NCBI RefSeq assembly: GCF_902167145.1
Contig: NC_050104.1
Coordinates: 13,042,001-13,106,000 of the forward strand
Source: Zea mays
Taxonomy: Eukaryota > Streptophyta > Magnoliopsida > Poales > Poaceae
Length of the DNA: 64,000 bases
Direction of reading: 5' to 3'
A model generated the notes under the pieces. It did not search any database and was not told where the DNA came from. It saw nothing but the letters and a program-made list of their open reading frames with translations. Both the position numbers and the translations under genes were made by a program. Every line of letters begins with the position of its first letter. Position 1 is the first letter of the stretch. Positions 12,455-21,296 of the stretch are shown piece by piece.

Positions 12455-12456
<2 letters not shown>

Positions 12457-12530
<74 letters not shown>
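12457..12530. repeat. (AT)37 microsatellite, right side of transposon
   Basis: Seventy-four bases of uninterrupted AT repeat between the transposon right end and AAAATCGATCTGAC. Any open frame of repeated Tyr-Ile across it is meaningless. Confidence 0.95.
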
Positions 12531-12535
<5 letters not shown>

Positions 12536-12544
12536 CGATCTGAC

Positions 12545-13423
12545 GATGAGATTTTTAATTTGAAGATATAATAAAAAAAACAAGCAAAAAAGTTTTTCGG
12601 TATACGTGCTAGTGCATGCAACCAGCCTGCACCCGTGCGGTTGTGCGTATGAACGGCAGCATCATCTCCCGCGGGTCTAGGTCACGCCGTTTTTTTACAT
12701 CTGCTGAAGCTGTGCGCGTAGAGAAGAGAACCAAATAAAGTATGCTTTGAATCTCCGCGGGTGCAGTCAGAGACGAACCAATCACGCGGTATATGTATTC
12801 CTTCTTGGTTTGTGATGATTCGGAAATGCAAATATAAAGACTGAACTCTCATCGAGTTTGTGCTTAACCTCAATAATGAAAATGCTCCAAATCAGTTGGT
12901 CCAAGGACCCACACACACACGAGTTTTCTGTATTAGAACAATTCAAATACCATCTTAGCCATATGGCAGCGTCGATATATACATAGTACACCCGGCTGCG
13001 GCAAAAGGATAAAACAAGATTCTGATGTGTGAGAGCAGAAGCGCCTACAGCTCAGACTGACCAAGTACAGTCGAATATGCCTCAACCAGGCTGCGGTAAT
13101 GAAGCTGAATATCCTAGCTTACGTTGACAACATCCCCAAGACTCTCCATATCCTAACTAATTATTGTGAATAGAGAGTTTAATGAAAAATATCCCAGGAT
13201 ATAGAAAAACTGTTGGAGTTGGAGTCAAATTTATGCAAATGACTCTTCGGATGATGATTTAGAGTGGGTTTTAGAATGACTCTTGGAGAGGCTATCGACA
13301 TCTGTATTGAAAATCAAGCTCTAGGAACATTGCAGTCTTTCACCCTATCAGGTTCCTTTAGAAACCAGGCAAAAGGAATCATTTGCTGGTCTCAAGCAGT
13401 GCTTCTCACAAGACAGAAGAGTG
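12545..13423. other. Intergenic stretch downstream of the HAD gene
   Basis: It probably includes the 3' untranslated region of the minus-strand HAD gene just left of 13424. No separate gene, RNA or transposon end was recognised. Confidence 0.45.
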
Positions 13424-16400
13424 TCAGCTATCAGGTACTACCCAAGAGAGAAGTTTCTCCTCGACTTCTTCCCAGTTGTGAACCTTTGTCACCAGCGGAT
13501 GCAGTTCATCGGCTCCAGTTTTGCACCAAGGATACGAGCTTTCGTAATCGAACAGAAGGACCCTCATGCCATCATTAGCACACTCTAGAGCATATCTGGG
13601 GTTGTCATCAATTAGAACCTGAGCGCCGAAAGACCTACAATGAGTTGTGCCACAGCAAATAAGTTAGCCTCAACCCTCCAGAGAAGAGACAGCTATAGAT
13701 CACTGCTTGCAACAGTAACAGTTAGGTGATGACACCAGGTTTGCATAAATCAGCCAAGCCATGTTTGCCCTAAAAATAATCTAAAACACAAATAAGAGAC
13801 CACCAAGATTGCTACAGTTTTTAACTAATGTTGTGTTATATCGTATATCGAGTCATGATGCAATGCTGGTGAATGAGTTAGTATTATGAGCAGAGACAGT
13901 TACACTTGCTATGCAAAGATTAATTGAGGCATGTTGCCCCCTAAATAGTATTAAAAACAAAAACAGGCCAGCCCGTCACAGTTTTAACCGTTGTTAGAGA
14001 ATCTCCAGCACACACAATAACATACACCATCGCCTTTTTAGCCATCGTGCAGGAAATCGAGCCTACAATGGATTAGCTAACGGCCTTATCATCTCTGTTT
14101 GACACGGTATCAGGCAAGGGTGGCCAGCCAAACTTCGTTTGTGTGCGTGCTTCGCTAAACGGCATATTCCAGTACGTGAGGCTGACAGCTAGGACCATGC
14201 TTATTCACATTCTTTTTACTTCGAGATTGTGAATATATCAAGTTCCTCCCCCACCCCTCCCGCCAATAAATTCAAAATGTGAATATGTCAAGTTCCTGGC
14301 ATCACGTCCACCTATTTGTCCATAGAAATAATTACCAAAGAACCTATTCTAATCGGATTTAACTCAAAATATCTTCTGGACTTTAAGCTATGATTCTTCA
14401 GAATTGGCTGTTTTTATGAAGTATTTGAACTTAAACAGTATCCATTTAATTCTTACAACAACAACAACAACAACAACAACAAAGCCTTTTTGTCCCAAGC
14501 ACGTTGGGGTAGGCTAGAGATGAAACCCCATATGAAAACCTCAGAGCTCAACCCCCAAAGAACAGAAAAGGGAAACAAAGGCAAAGGAGAACCGAAAACA
14601 ACGAAACAGGGAAACACATAAAAGAGATAAAACCCACAATGACCAGCAAGATCTAAAATGGACACAAGAAAAGGTCAAACGATTAAGGAGGAAAAGCGAA
14701 ACTATCAATCAGGGTTCTGGCACGTGAATCTTAAAATCAAGAAAAAAAAACTATCGATTCATGGCAATTTGAATACCAAGAAAACATAGATCAACATGGT
14801 ACGGATCGAGATTTTGCTAGTCTGCTAGTGTGCTGAAATATGGAAAGGGGATCTTATGGAGTGGATAGCCACACAGTGATATGGAGGGTGGTATTTGAAG
14901 TGTTCTGGAGATGCTCTTATGCTTCAGTGCATGTTAAGCTATGTTACCACTTACCAGTCTCCTAAAAATGATTGGGACACTATGTTCCCCCGTGTATTAC
15001 CTGCAAATCTCTGATTTTGGCCTTGATTGACCTTCCAAAGCGAAATGATTCCCGAAATGGATCTGCTCAAATAAGCCTGGATAATACTTCTCAATCCATT
15101 CCAATGTGTGATTCTTAATTACATCCTGCCGAGATCTTTTAAAAGAAGGATATATTAGGCAAACTCGTATAATGGAAGACAAACTGATCTGTCTTTTATA
15201 TCAAATAAATGACTTACGTTACTACAGACAAGCTACAGAAAGAAGAAAGAGTTTGGAGAGCATCTCGAGCCCCCGGAATAGGATGAATGCCATCTTGGAA
15301 GTAATGGGTTGTGAAGAACTCGTGGACAAGAAAATTAGCTGCAGAATTCAGACCAGTGCTTGGCTTCATATGATGACTTGTATATTTACAACAATAAGTG
15401 TAATCCCAAATAAAACAAAGATAAGTAACATCAACACACCTCTTTCTCGAGAACAGTTCCATATCTGCATATAGTTTTGCAAAAAAAAAAGGATGTAAGA
15501 ACTACATGGTGAACAAACATTCAGCTTGAAAAGTTCAAGCGAAAATGTGACTAATCAAAAAACAAATATTACAGGAGTCAATTTTTTAAGGGAATCAGGA
15601 CTTCATGTTCACCTTAAAGAACTCGTATACATGATATTCTGATACTGAGTGATTCCAAGAATAACGATCAGCAATAAATTTGTTCAGAGCCGCAAGGAAG
15701 CTACCAAGAACTGCAAGCAAGATATACAGTACAAGGTAGTGAGAAAAGGTCAACCATAATAAAGATAAAAATGGTGTTGCTGCCTTGACCAGATGCAAAA
15801 TTTTCAAGTCTGTTAAATGTTGGTTATTCCATCAATTGTTTCTAGACTAAGGACCACGAAATCAACCACTAATAATACAAAAACAGTGCATTCGACTACA
15901 GACACTACAAATGCACAGCTGAGTAGCTGACAATTTCAAACAAACAACTCTATGATGTAATCAATTCACATACCTTCATCTACATCAACAGCAACCACCA
16001 TCTTAGCCGCTGCCTGCTCCGGAAACCCTAGCCGCTTCCCTCGCCGACAGGCACCATTCACGTTCATGCTCTTGCCTGTGGCGGCCTCCTCGAGCGGCAG
16101 CACCTCCGGATCGCGCATCAGCTGCCGCTGCGTGGTGAGCACCTGCGCCTTCATCCCCGCCGCCTCTCCGTCCACCCTCCTCCTGAACTCGCCGTCGCCG
16201 CCACCATCCCGCCAACCCAAGCAACCCCTCAAGCTAAGCGCGCCGCTCGGCGTGAACCTCCTCCCGGCTCCCAGATCAAGAAATACCGCCTTGCCCGGCA
16301 GGGTCCTGCCCCTCTCGACGCGCGCGGTCGAGTAGGCGAACCTGCAGAGGCAGGAGCGGTTGGCGGCGGCGGATGGCATAGCACCGCTCGGATTCCAACT

Positions 16401-16463
16401 CAAACGCAGAGGCGGAGGCCGGAGACGATACAACAGCAACCGCACGGCTCCGCGGCTTAGCAT
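13424..16463 (-). CDS. HAD-like superfamily protein with probable organelle transit peptide
   Basis: Six exons on the minus strand join in frame: 16463-15974, 15710-15613, 15464-15440 (a 25-bp microexon), 15338-15218, 15135-15001 and 13634-13424, giving 359 aa. Haloacid-dehalogenase motifs are in order: motif I DVDEVL (Asp160, Asp162), motif II SVVTSRQ, a Lys in RPKSEICR, and motif IV VLIDDNPRYA (Asp299, Asp300). The C-terminus is HNWEEVEEKLLSWVVPDS. The first about 120 residues are Arg/Ala/Ser-rich with few acids, as in plastid or mitochondrial transit peptides; a second Met at position 29 is an alternative start. The family is a widely conserved plant HAD protein of unknown substrate. The 1.37-kb last intron holds a repeat insertion. 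Function beyond a phosphatase-type fold is not inferred. Confidence 0.85.
14455..14700 (-). mobile_element. Non-LTR retroposon 3' end (RTE/SINE-like) with CAA repeat
   Basis: It lies in the last intron of the HAD gene. On the minus strand it ends in a TTG repeat (ACA/CAA on the plus strand, 14455-14481), preceded by a block whose plus-strand form reads AAAGCCTTTTTGTCCCAAGC and GTTGGGGTAGGCTAGAGATG. This combination is a familiar grass retroposon tail. The left limit is clear; the right limit is a guess. Confidence 0.5.
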
Positions 16464-17214
16464 GTCGACAGAAGCATTCCTATCCCGGGGCAGCCCGACA
16501 AACCTGGACGCCTCGCATTCGGCAAATCAGATTCGTCACACCCCGCAATCGAGAAGAAACAAAAGCGCAGATCACAATAACCGACGGAATCGCTTGCCTG
16601 AACACGCGAGTGAGGGCGAGGATTGCGACGAATCGAATGCCTCGGTGAGGTCGGAGGTCGGCGTCTCAGTCCTCACACCGGTCCCGTGATCTGGGCCATC
16701 TCTTTCAAGCGAGATCGAAGGTCGCGCGGCGAGGGAAAAGCTCGGAAATTTCGTTTGGAAATTCTCAGGGCATATACGAAACGGAGATGGCAAGGCGGAT
16801 TTCTTGGTCGATTCCAGTGAACCTTTTTCGTTTCTTCTTCCGCTCTTGCTGTTTGGTTTGTAGGATTTGTGCGACTAAAAAAAACGTGGTCTAGGAATTT
16901 TGTGTGCGATTTTTTTTGTGAACGTCAGTGACCGTGGTGGTGGGCTCGCTTCTTTTTCGGGAAAGGAGCCGTGCTCATCATATCATAGGTTTTTTTTTTC
17001 TCGAACGGCGCTATCTATCTATCTATCTATAGACATGTAAGACTTTTAAGTTGTCTAAACAAATATTTGTAAAATAATTGTGAAGCAATTTATATATGAA
17101 AAGATGTGTCTGACACCTGGCTCGTAACTCAAGTATTAATAGACGGCTTTATTTTTCTTATATAAATATATAGTATGAAAAATGAAAAATTGTGAAGTAA
17201 TAATCTAATTTCTC
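16464..17214. other. Promoter/5' leader of the HAD gene and intergenic DNA
   Basis: GC-rich to about 16800, consistent with the minus-strand HAD gene's upstream region, then AT-rich. A CTAT tetranucleotide repeat lies near 17009-17030. No other gene was seen. Confidence 0.45.
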
Positions 17215-17217
17215 TTA

Positions 17218-17578
17218 CGGAGCGTTTGGATCCCTTTATTTTAGAGGAATTGGAATTCACTCAATAAAGTAACTTATTTAGTTTGGAATTTGACATTACA
17301 CCACTTTCCAAAGTTCAGATATTAGTCTATCTCAAATTCACGGGGTGGGGGATGAGAAATGATTTTATACAGTAGTAGAATTTGTTTCTACTCTGTAACT
17401 TACGTGACACTCTTCGTATCACTCCTCTATAGTAAAAATATAGCACATAAATATCTCCGACATCTTGATAATAATAGTATACAAATATATTTTGTATAAA
17501 ACTGAATTAGTTTAATTGATATATGTCTAAATTACTATTATTAGAATGGAATTCAATTCCAATAATCCAAACGGGGCG
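17218..17578 (+). mobile_element. Tourist-like MITE (361 bp), family A
   Basis: It has the ends CGGAGCGTTTGGATCC and ATCCAAACGGGGCG, with TTA duplications at 17215-17217 and 17579-17581. It is the same family and nearly the same length as 3387-3748. Confidence 0.82.
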
Positions 17579-17628
17579 TTAGAAAAATTAAAATCCCTTA
17601 CAAAAACAGGGTTCCTAAACTGACCTTA

Positions 17629-17902
17629 GAGCATCTCCGAGAGACACTATATTTTCGACTCTCTATATGACACTCTAATTACCTCTCCATAGATATTACA
17701 TTTTATATATCATATCGTTCCAACAGATTATTTATTTAGTTTGGCTAGTCAGCGGCTAGCCAAATTTGGCTAGAGATGGGGCCAATTTGAAGAGCCGGAT
17801 AGTTTGGCGAGTTGGATGGCTAATCTGTTGGAAAGTTATTTTATTGTTAAATAGCTAAAATTTGGTTTGCTGAGCCATTTAACTAATCTATTGGAGATGC
17901 TC
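17629..17902 (+). mobile_element. Tourist-like MITE, family B, copy 1
   Basis: It starts GAGCATCTCCGAGAGAC and ends TTGGAGATGCTC, flanked by TTA at 17626-17628 and 17903-17905. The right TTA is also the left TTA of copy 2. It contains AAATTTGGCTAG-type inverted words. Confidence 0.75.
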
Positions 17903-17905
17903 TTA

Positions 17906-18192
17906 GAGTATCTCTAAGAGACTCTTTATTTTTTTACTCTCTATTTAACTATTTATTTGTATCTTTATAAAGATTAAACTCTATATATAACATCTTGTTC
18001 AAACAGACTCTCCAACATGCAAGTTAGCTTAACTAGTGAGAGTAGCTAGCAAAATTTGGCTAGTGATAAAGTCAATTTAGAGATCCGGATAGCTTGATAA
18101 GTTAAATGACCAGTCTATTGAAGAGCAATTTTGTTATTAAATAGCTAAAATTTAATTTAACAAGTTATTTAGCTAGTCTTTTAGATATGCTC
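17906..18192 (+). mobile_element. Tourist-like MITE, family B, copy 2
   Basis: Same orientation as copy 1, with ends GAGTATCTCTAAGAGAC and TAGATATGCTC. It shares its TTA borders (17903-17905 and 18193-18195) with copies 1 and 3. Confidence 0.75.
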
Positions 18193-18195
18193 TTA

Positions 18196-18300
18196 GAGCA
18201 TCTCCAAGAGACTAGCTAAATAGCTAGTCAAGCTAAATTTTAGCTACTTAATAGTATAATAGCTCTGCAACAGACTAGTCATTTAACTTGCTAAGCTATC
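18196..18300 (-). mobile_element. Tourist-like MITE, family B, copy 3, left part
   Basis: It starts GAGCATCTCCAAGAGAC after the shared TTA (18193-18195). It is inverted relative to copies 1 and 2. It is split by the Tat retrotransposon after CTATC (18296-18300) and resumes at 30740. Confidence 0.75.
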
Positions 18301-18931
18301 TGTCGGTGTTTTGGGTCCGACCGCACACCCGGGGTTGCCCCTCGAGGTGTTTTTAGGAGTAGGACGATGTTACCGACTGTAGCTCGATGGTTCGTGCTGG
18401 GCGCACGAGAAACTGTGAACAATGATGTACAGGTTCGGGCCGCTTAGAGATGCGTAACACCCTACGTCCTGGCGGGAATGCTTTATGTGGTGGATTACAA
18501 GGGAACTCTCTAGTATAAGGAACGTAGAGAGTCGAGGTGGATGGCTGAGTAGTGAGATCCATCGTTCTGAAGGAGTGCCCCCTAGGCCTTATATATTCGA
18601 TCGTGGGGCAATACATGCAGATATGATAACAATGCGCACCTAAGAAATAGTGAACCGATTGAGTCTATCTTCCTATAGCTCTGTCGACTCATCCTCGCTT
18701 GGTTCCGTTGTACGGGGTTCCAGCGTGGGAAAGTCGGGTCTCCGTGGTGGTTACTTGCTCGACGTTGTTGGGTCGTCTGGGTTCGCACCGATCCGGGCTT
18801 GTGTCGATCCGCTTCATTGGTCATTCCTCCCCAGGCCCATGAAGGGACGACCTTACGATTTATTGGGCCCTTGGGCCTTTCGTGAGGTCTTTTATCCTTC
18901 CAGTGGACCCGGAGAATATCTGTCCCCCACA
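18301..18931 (-). repeat. Left LTR (3' LTR on the coding strand) of the Tat element
   Basis: Bounded by TGTCGGTGTTTTGGG and TGTCCCCCACA. By eye it differs from the right LTR at about 15 positions (13 transitions, 2 transversions) and one missing C. Confidence 0.95.
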
Positions 18932-19440
18932 AGCCCCCGATCTTTGGGTTGATTTTGAAATAATCGGCCCAAAGATCCTAGGTCCAGCTTGCGGTCTTTG
19001 TTTATGACAGGAAATGCTTTCCGGGTAATCTGGTAAAAACGATTCCTTACTGTCTCCTTCTGCTTTTATCACTCGAAAACTGGTGTTCTGTCTCAGACTC
19101 GCGCTTTGGAGGTCAGCATTTCGTACTGCAGGACCTTGAACCTCATTGGGTGCACCTGGGTGTAGCCCCCGAGCTTCGAGTGGATTTTTGAAAATAATCC
19201 ACTCGAAGGTCTTCACTTTGAGTATTATCAGAAATCATTTTTATTTTCCACTTGCACTTTGTTGGAGGTCAGCCTTGTTTTTGATCTTGCCCTATGCTTT
19301 AGAAGTTGGCATTGTCTTGACTTGAGATGACGATTCATTGGGTGCACCGAAGGTGCACCCAATGGGTGTAGCCCCCGAGCTTCGAGTGGATTTTTGAAAA
19401 TAATCCACTCGAAGGTCTTCATTTCGTGCCCTTTTGCTGA
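18932..19440 (+). repeat. Three degenerate repeats of about 205-235 bp at the polypurine-tract end
   Basis: Units begin near 18932, 19165 and 19371 with AGCCCCCGA, then an imperfect inverted repeat: CTTCGAGTGGATTTTTG, then ATAATCCACTCGAAG in the second and third, and a diverged version in the first. The first unit abuts the LTR, so its AGCCCCCGATCTTT is the real polypurine tract in complement. The other units carry copies of it. Confidence 0.7.
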
Positions 19441-20030
19441 GAATCATCCTCTCTTTTTCCGGATGTCTTAGAGGTCATCATTATGTCATTGATATTATGC
19501 TTTAGAGGTCAGCGTGTATTTTGTCTTTGAGGCCGAGTTCATGATCTGCCCATATCTTGCTAGGTGGTGCAATTTATTTGATCTGCAACTGATTGGACGT
19601 TCGATGGACGTCCCCTGGCTAGTCTTCATGTCGCTTCTGTCGGTCAGACTTGTACTTCACCGGCTATATTTGGCTTTCCTTTGATCCTTACTAATATCTC
19701 ATTTTTGTCTTGAGGTATTCATTGCATGCCCTGCACGGATGTGACAGTTTTGAAAAATATACTGATAATTCCTGGGCGTCCCCCCCCAATGGGTGTGGGT
19801 AAGGGACGGCTTGGTACGCTGAGTGTTTTAGCAGACTGCTTCTGAGTAGTAATTTGATGTGACCGCGGGTGTAATCATATCGCCCGCGCAGTTGACTGGA
19901 GTCCCAATGGGTGTTGCGTTGCGTGAAGCCGCGTCAGCCGCCTGACGTATCTTCAGACGGTTTGAAGTGTATATTGAATTTTTGCGACTGTTCAGTGACC
20001 GTGGTAGGAGATGAGCGGTTGCCTTCTTCT

Positions 20031-20040
20031 TCTATAAATA
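20031..20040 (+). promoter_or_regulatory. TATA box on the antisense strand of the Tat element
   Basis: TCTATAAATAG occurs on the plus strand (antisense to gag-pol), about 75 bp before the ATG of the acidic ORF at 20114. The spacing fits a core promoter with a short leader. Confidence 0.5.
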
Positions 20041-20113
20041 GTGCCTTTGCCTCTCTGGTTTTTTCACATCTCTTGATGCTTGTTTACTCTCCTCTTCTTC
20101 CCCCACTGCCACC

Positions 20114-20575
20114 ATGGGTAAAAGTAAGAAGGGTAGCGGTTCTTCTCCTCGCTCTGGTGACAAACGCAAACGTGATCTGACTCCTCCTTCGGAGGACTTC
20201 GGCGACTCGGAGTACTCGGAGGAGGAGTTCTCCTCCGAGTCCAAGGGATCCCCAGCTCCCGTCTCTCCCCCGTCGTCTGATGATTCAGACGACTCCCAGG
20301 GGATTGTCACGGAGGTCTGGACCTACATCCGGGCCGTCGAGCGCTCCGGGCTCGAAGGCTCGGATGAGTCGGAGTACTCCTCGGATGAGGAGGACTCCTC
20401 GGATGAGGAGGACTCATCGGATTCGTCCGAGGAGGACAACGGCGGCGATGGTGGTGATGGCGGCGACGACGGGGGCAACGGTGACGACGGCAGCGACAGG
20501 GGTAGGGGCGGCGACGGCGGCAGCAAGGGCGACCACGGCAGCGGCAGCAAGGGCAGCAACAAGACCAGTGGCTAG
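20114..20575 (+). CDS. Antisense acidic ORF (153 aa) of the Tat element
   Basis: Intact ORF with a good start context (CACCATGGG). The protein has a short basic head (MGKSKKGSG, DKRKRD), then a Ser/Asp/Glu-rich middle (EYSSDEEDSSDEEDSSD) and a Gly/Asp tail. No catalytic domain is visible and it looks disordered and low in complexity. It lies opposite to gag-pol in the 3' region, with a TATA box just upstream. Extra antisense ORFs are known in Tat-lineage elements, but no function is established. It may be expressed as a small acidic protein or be a relic kept open by composition. Confidence 0.5.
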   Translation: MGKSKKGSGSSPRSGDKRKRDLTPPSEDFGDSEYSEEEFSSESKGSPAPVSPPSSDDSDDSQGIVTEVWTYIRAVERSGLEGSDESEYSSDEEDSSDEEDSSDSSEEDNGGDGGDGGDDGGNGDDGSDRGRGGDGGSKGDHGSGSKGSNKTSG

Positions 20576-20915
20576 ATGCCACTGGTTTTTTAGATGTTAG
20601 TGTAGATTAGAAGTAGTATAATGAAATAATGTAGTAGTAGTTAGTAGTATAGAGTAGTGAAGTGTAATGTAGTAGTAGAGAGGTCATCAACTCATAATGA
20701 GTTGGTCTGTAAGTTCGGTAGCTTCCCTTTATAATGAAAAGTGATTTCGCTCCACTTTTGCGTGTGTCATGCTGCTTTCTCGCTGTACGCCAATCAATGT
20801 GCGAGGAGTATCTGTGATCATCAAATCGCCTTTCTGACTGCCTTATTTGTAATGATGGCGCTTCGGTGGTCGCGACCGAGTCATCCGAAATCCCCTTGTT
20901 GCTTTAGGAATGACG

Positions 20916-21160
20916 GCCGAGTTACGGTGGGTAGTGTCGATGTTTTAGATGTAATCAGCCGAGTGAGTAATGGCAACATCGGCGTTTTAGAGGTAACAGC
21001 CGAGTGACTGATGGTAGTGTCGGCGTTTTAGAGGTAACAACCGAGTTAGAACGGGCCGTGTCGGCCGTTTTGGAAATAACGGCCGAGCGATGACATGACA
21101 TGCCAGCGTTTTTAGAAATAACCGCTGGGTGATGACTGGACGCTTTTCGGAAACGGTATC
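20916..21160 (+). repeat. Six tandem units of 41-42 bp between the two antisense ORFs
   Basis: Units start at 20916, 20958, 20999, 21040, 21082 and 21124, each close to GCCGAGT(G/T)A, then a variable part, then TCGGCGTTTTAGAGGTAAC. Divergence between units is moderate. The array sits in the presumed promoter or leader of the spliced antisense gene. Confidence 0.75.
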
Positions 21161-21296
21161 TGGCCGGGAAAAACCCCATATGTACTGCATCGTTGCGCGC
21201 TTCCGCTTTTCGTGCCCTAATTCTTGCTTTTCTGCATCCAAGCTTTCCTTGCGCTAGTGCGATACTGCCTCCGCCATGCTCTCCAGCGAGATTGAG

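Larger units (their letters stand above)
9915..12456. mobile_element. Non-autonomous TIR DNA transposon inside a TA microsatellite
   Basis: Left end (about 9925-9964) and right end (about 12404-12443) are inverted: AGCCCTGGGCT, then a TTA..TAC spacer, then AGGAAGC(C/T)CCA(A/G)CCA is readable from each end inward. The outer AGCCCTGGGCT is itself nearly palindromic. Both ends border pure TA repeats (9861-9914 and 12457-12530). Inside are TTTACGCT motifs near both ends (10010-10035 on the left, the array on the right), a GC-rich segment at 10082-10590 and an intron-like T/G-rich stretch after it. No transposase is visible. Grass elements that insert into TA microsatellites are known (rice Micron; TA-flanked elements of maize); membership in either group was not tested. 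Confidence 0.75.

Noticed and set aside
12321..12621. Tyr-Ile repeat proteins on both strands
   Set aside because: They are translations of the AT microsatellite.
18353..18932. ORFs within the Tat LTRs (18353-18932, 30157-30750)
   Set aside because: Duplicated only because the LTRs are; they vary at stops and lack any domain.
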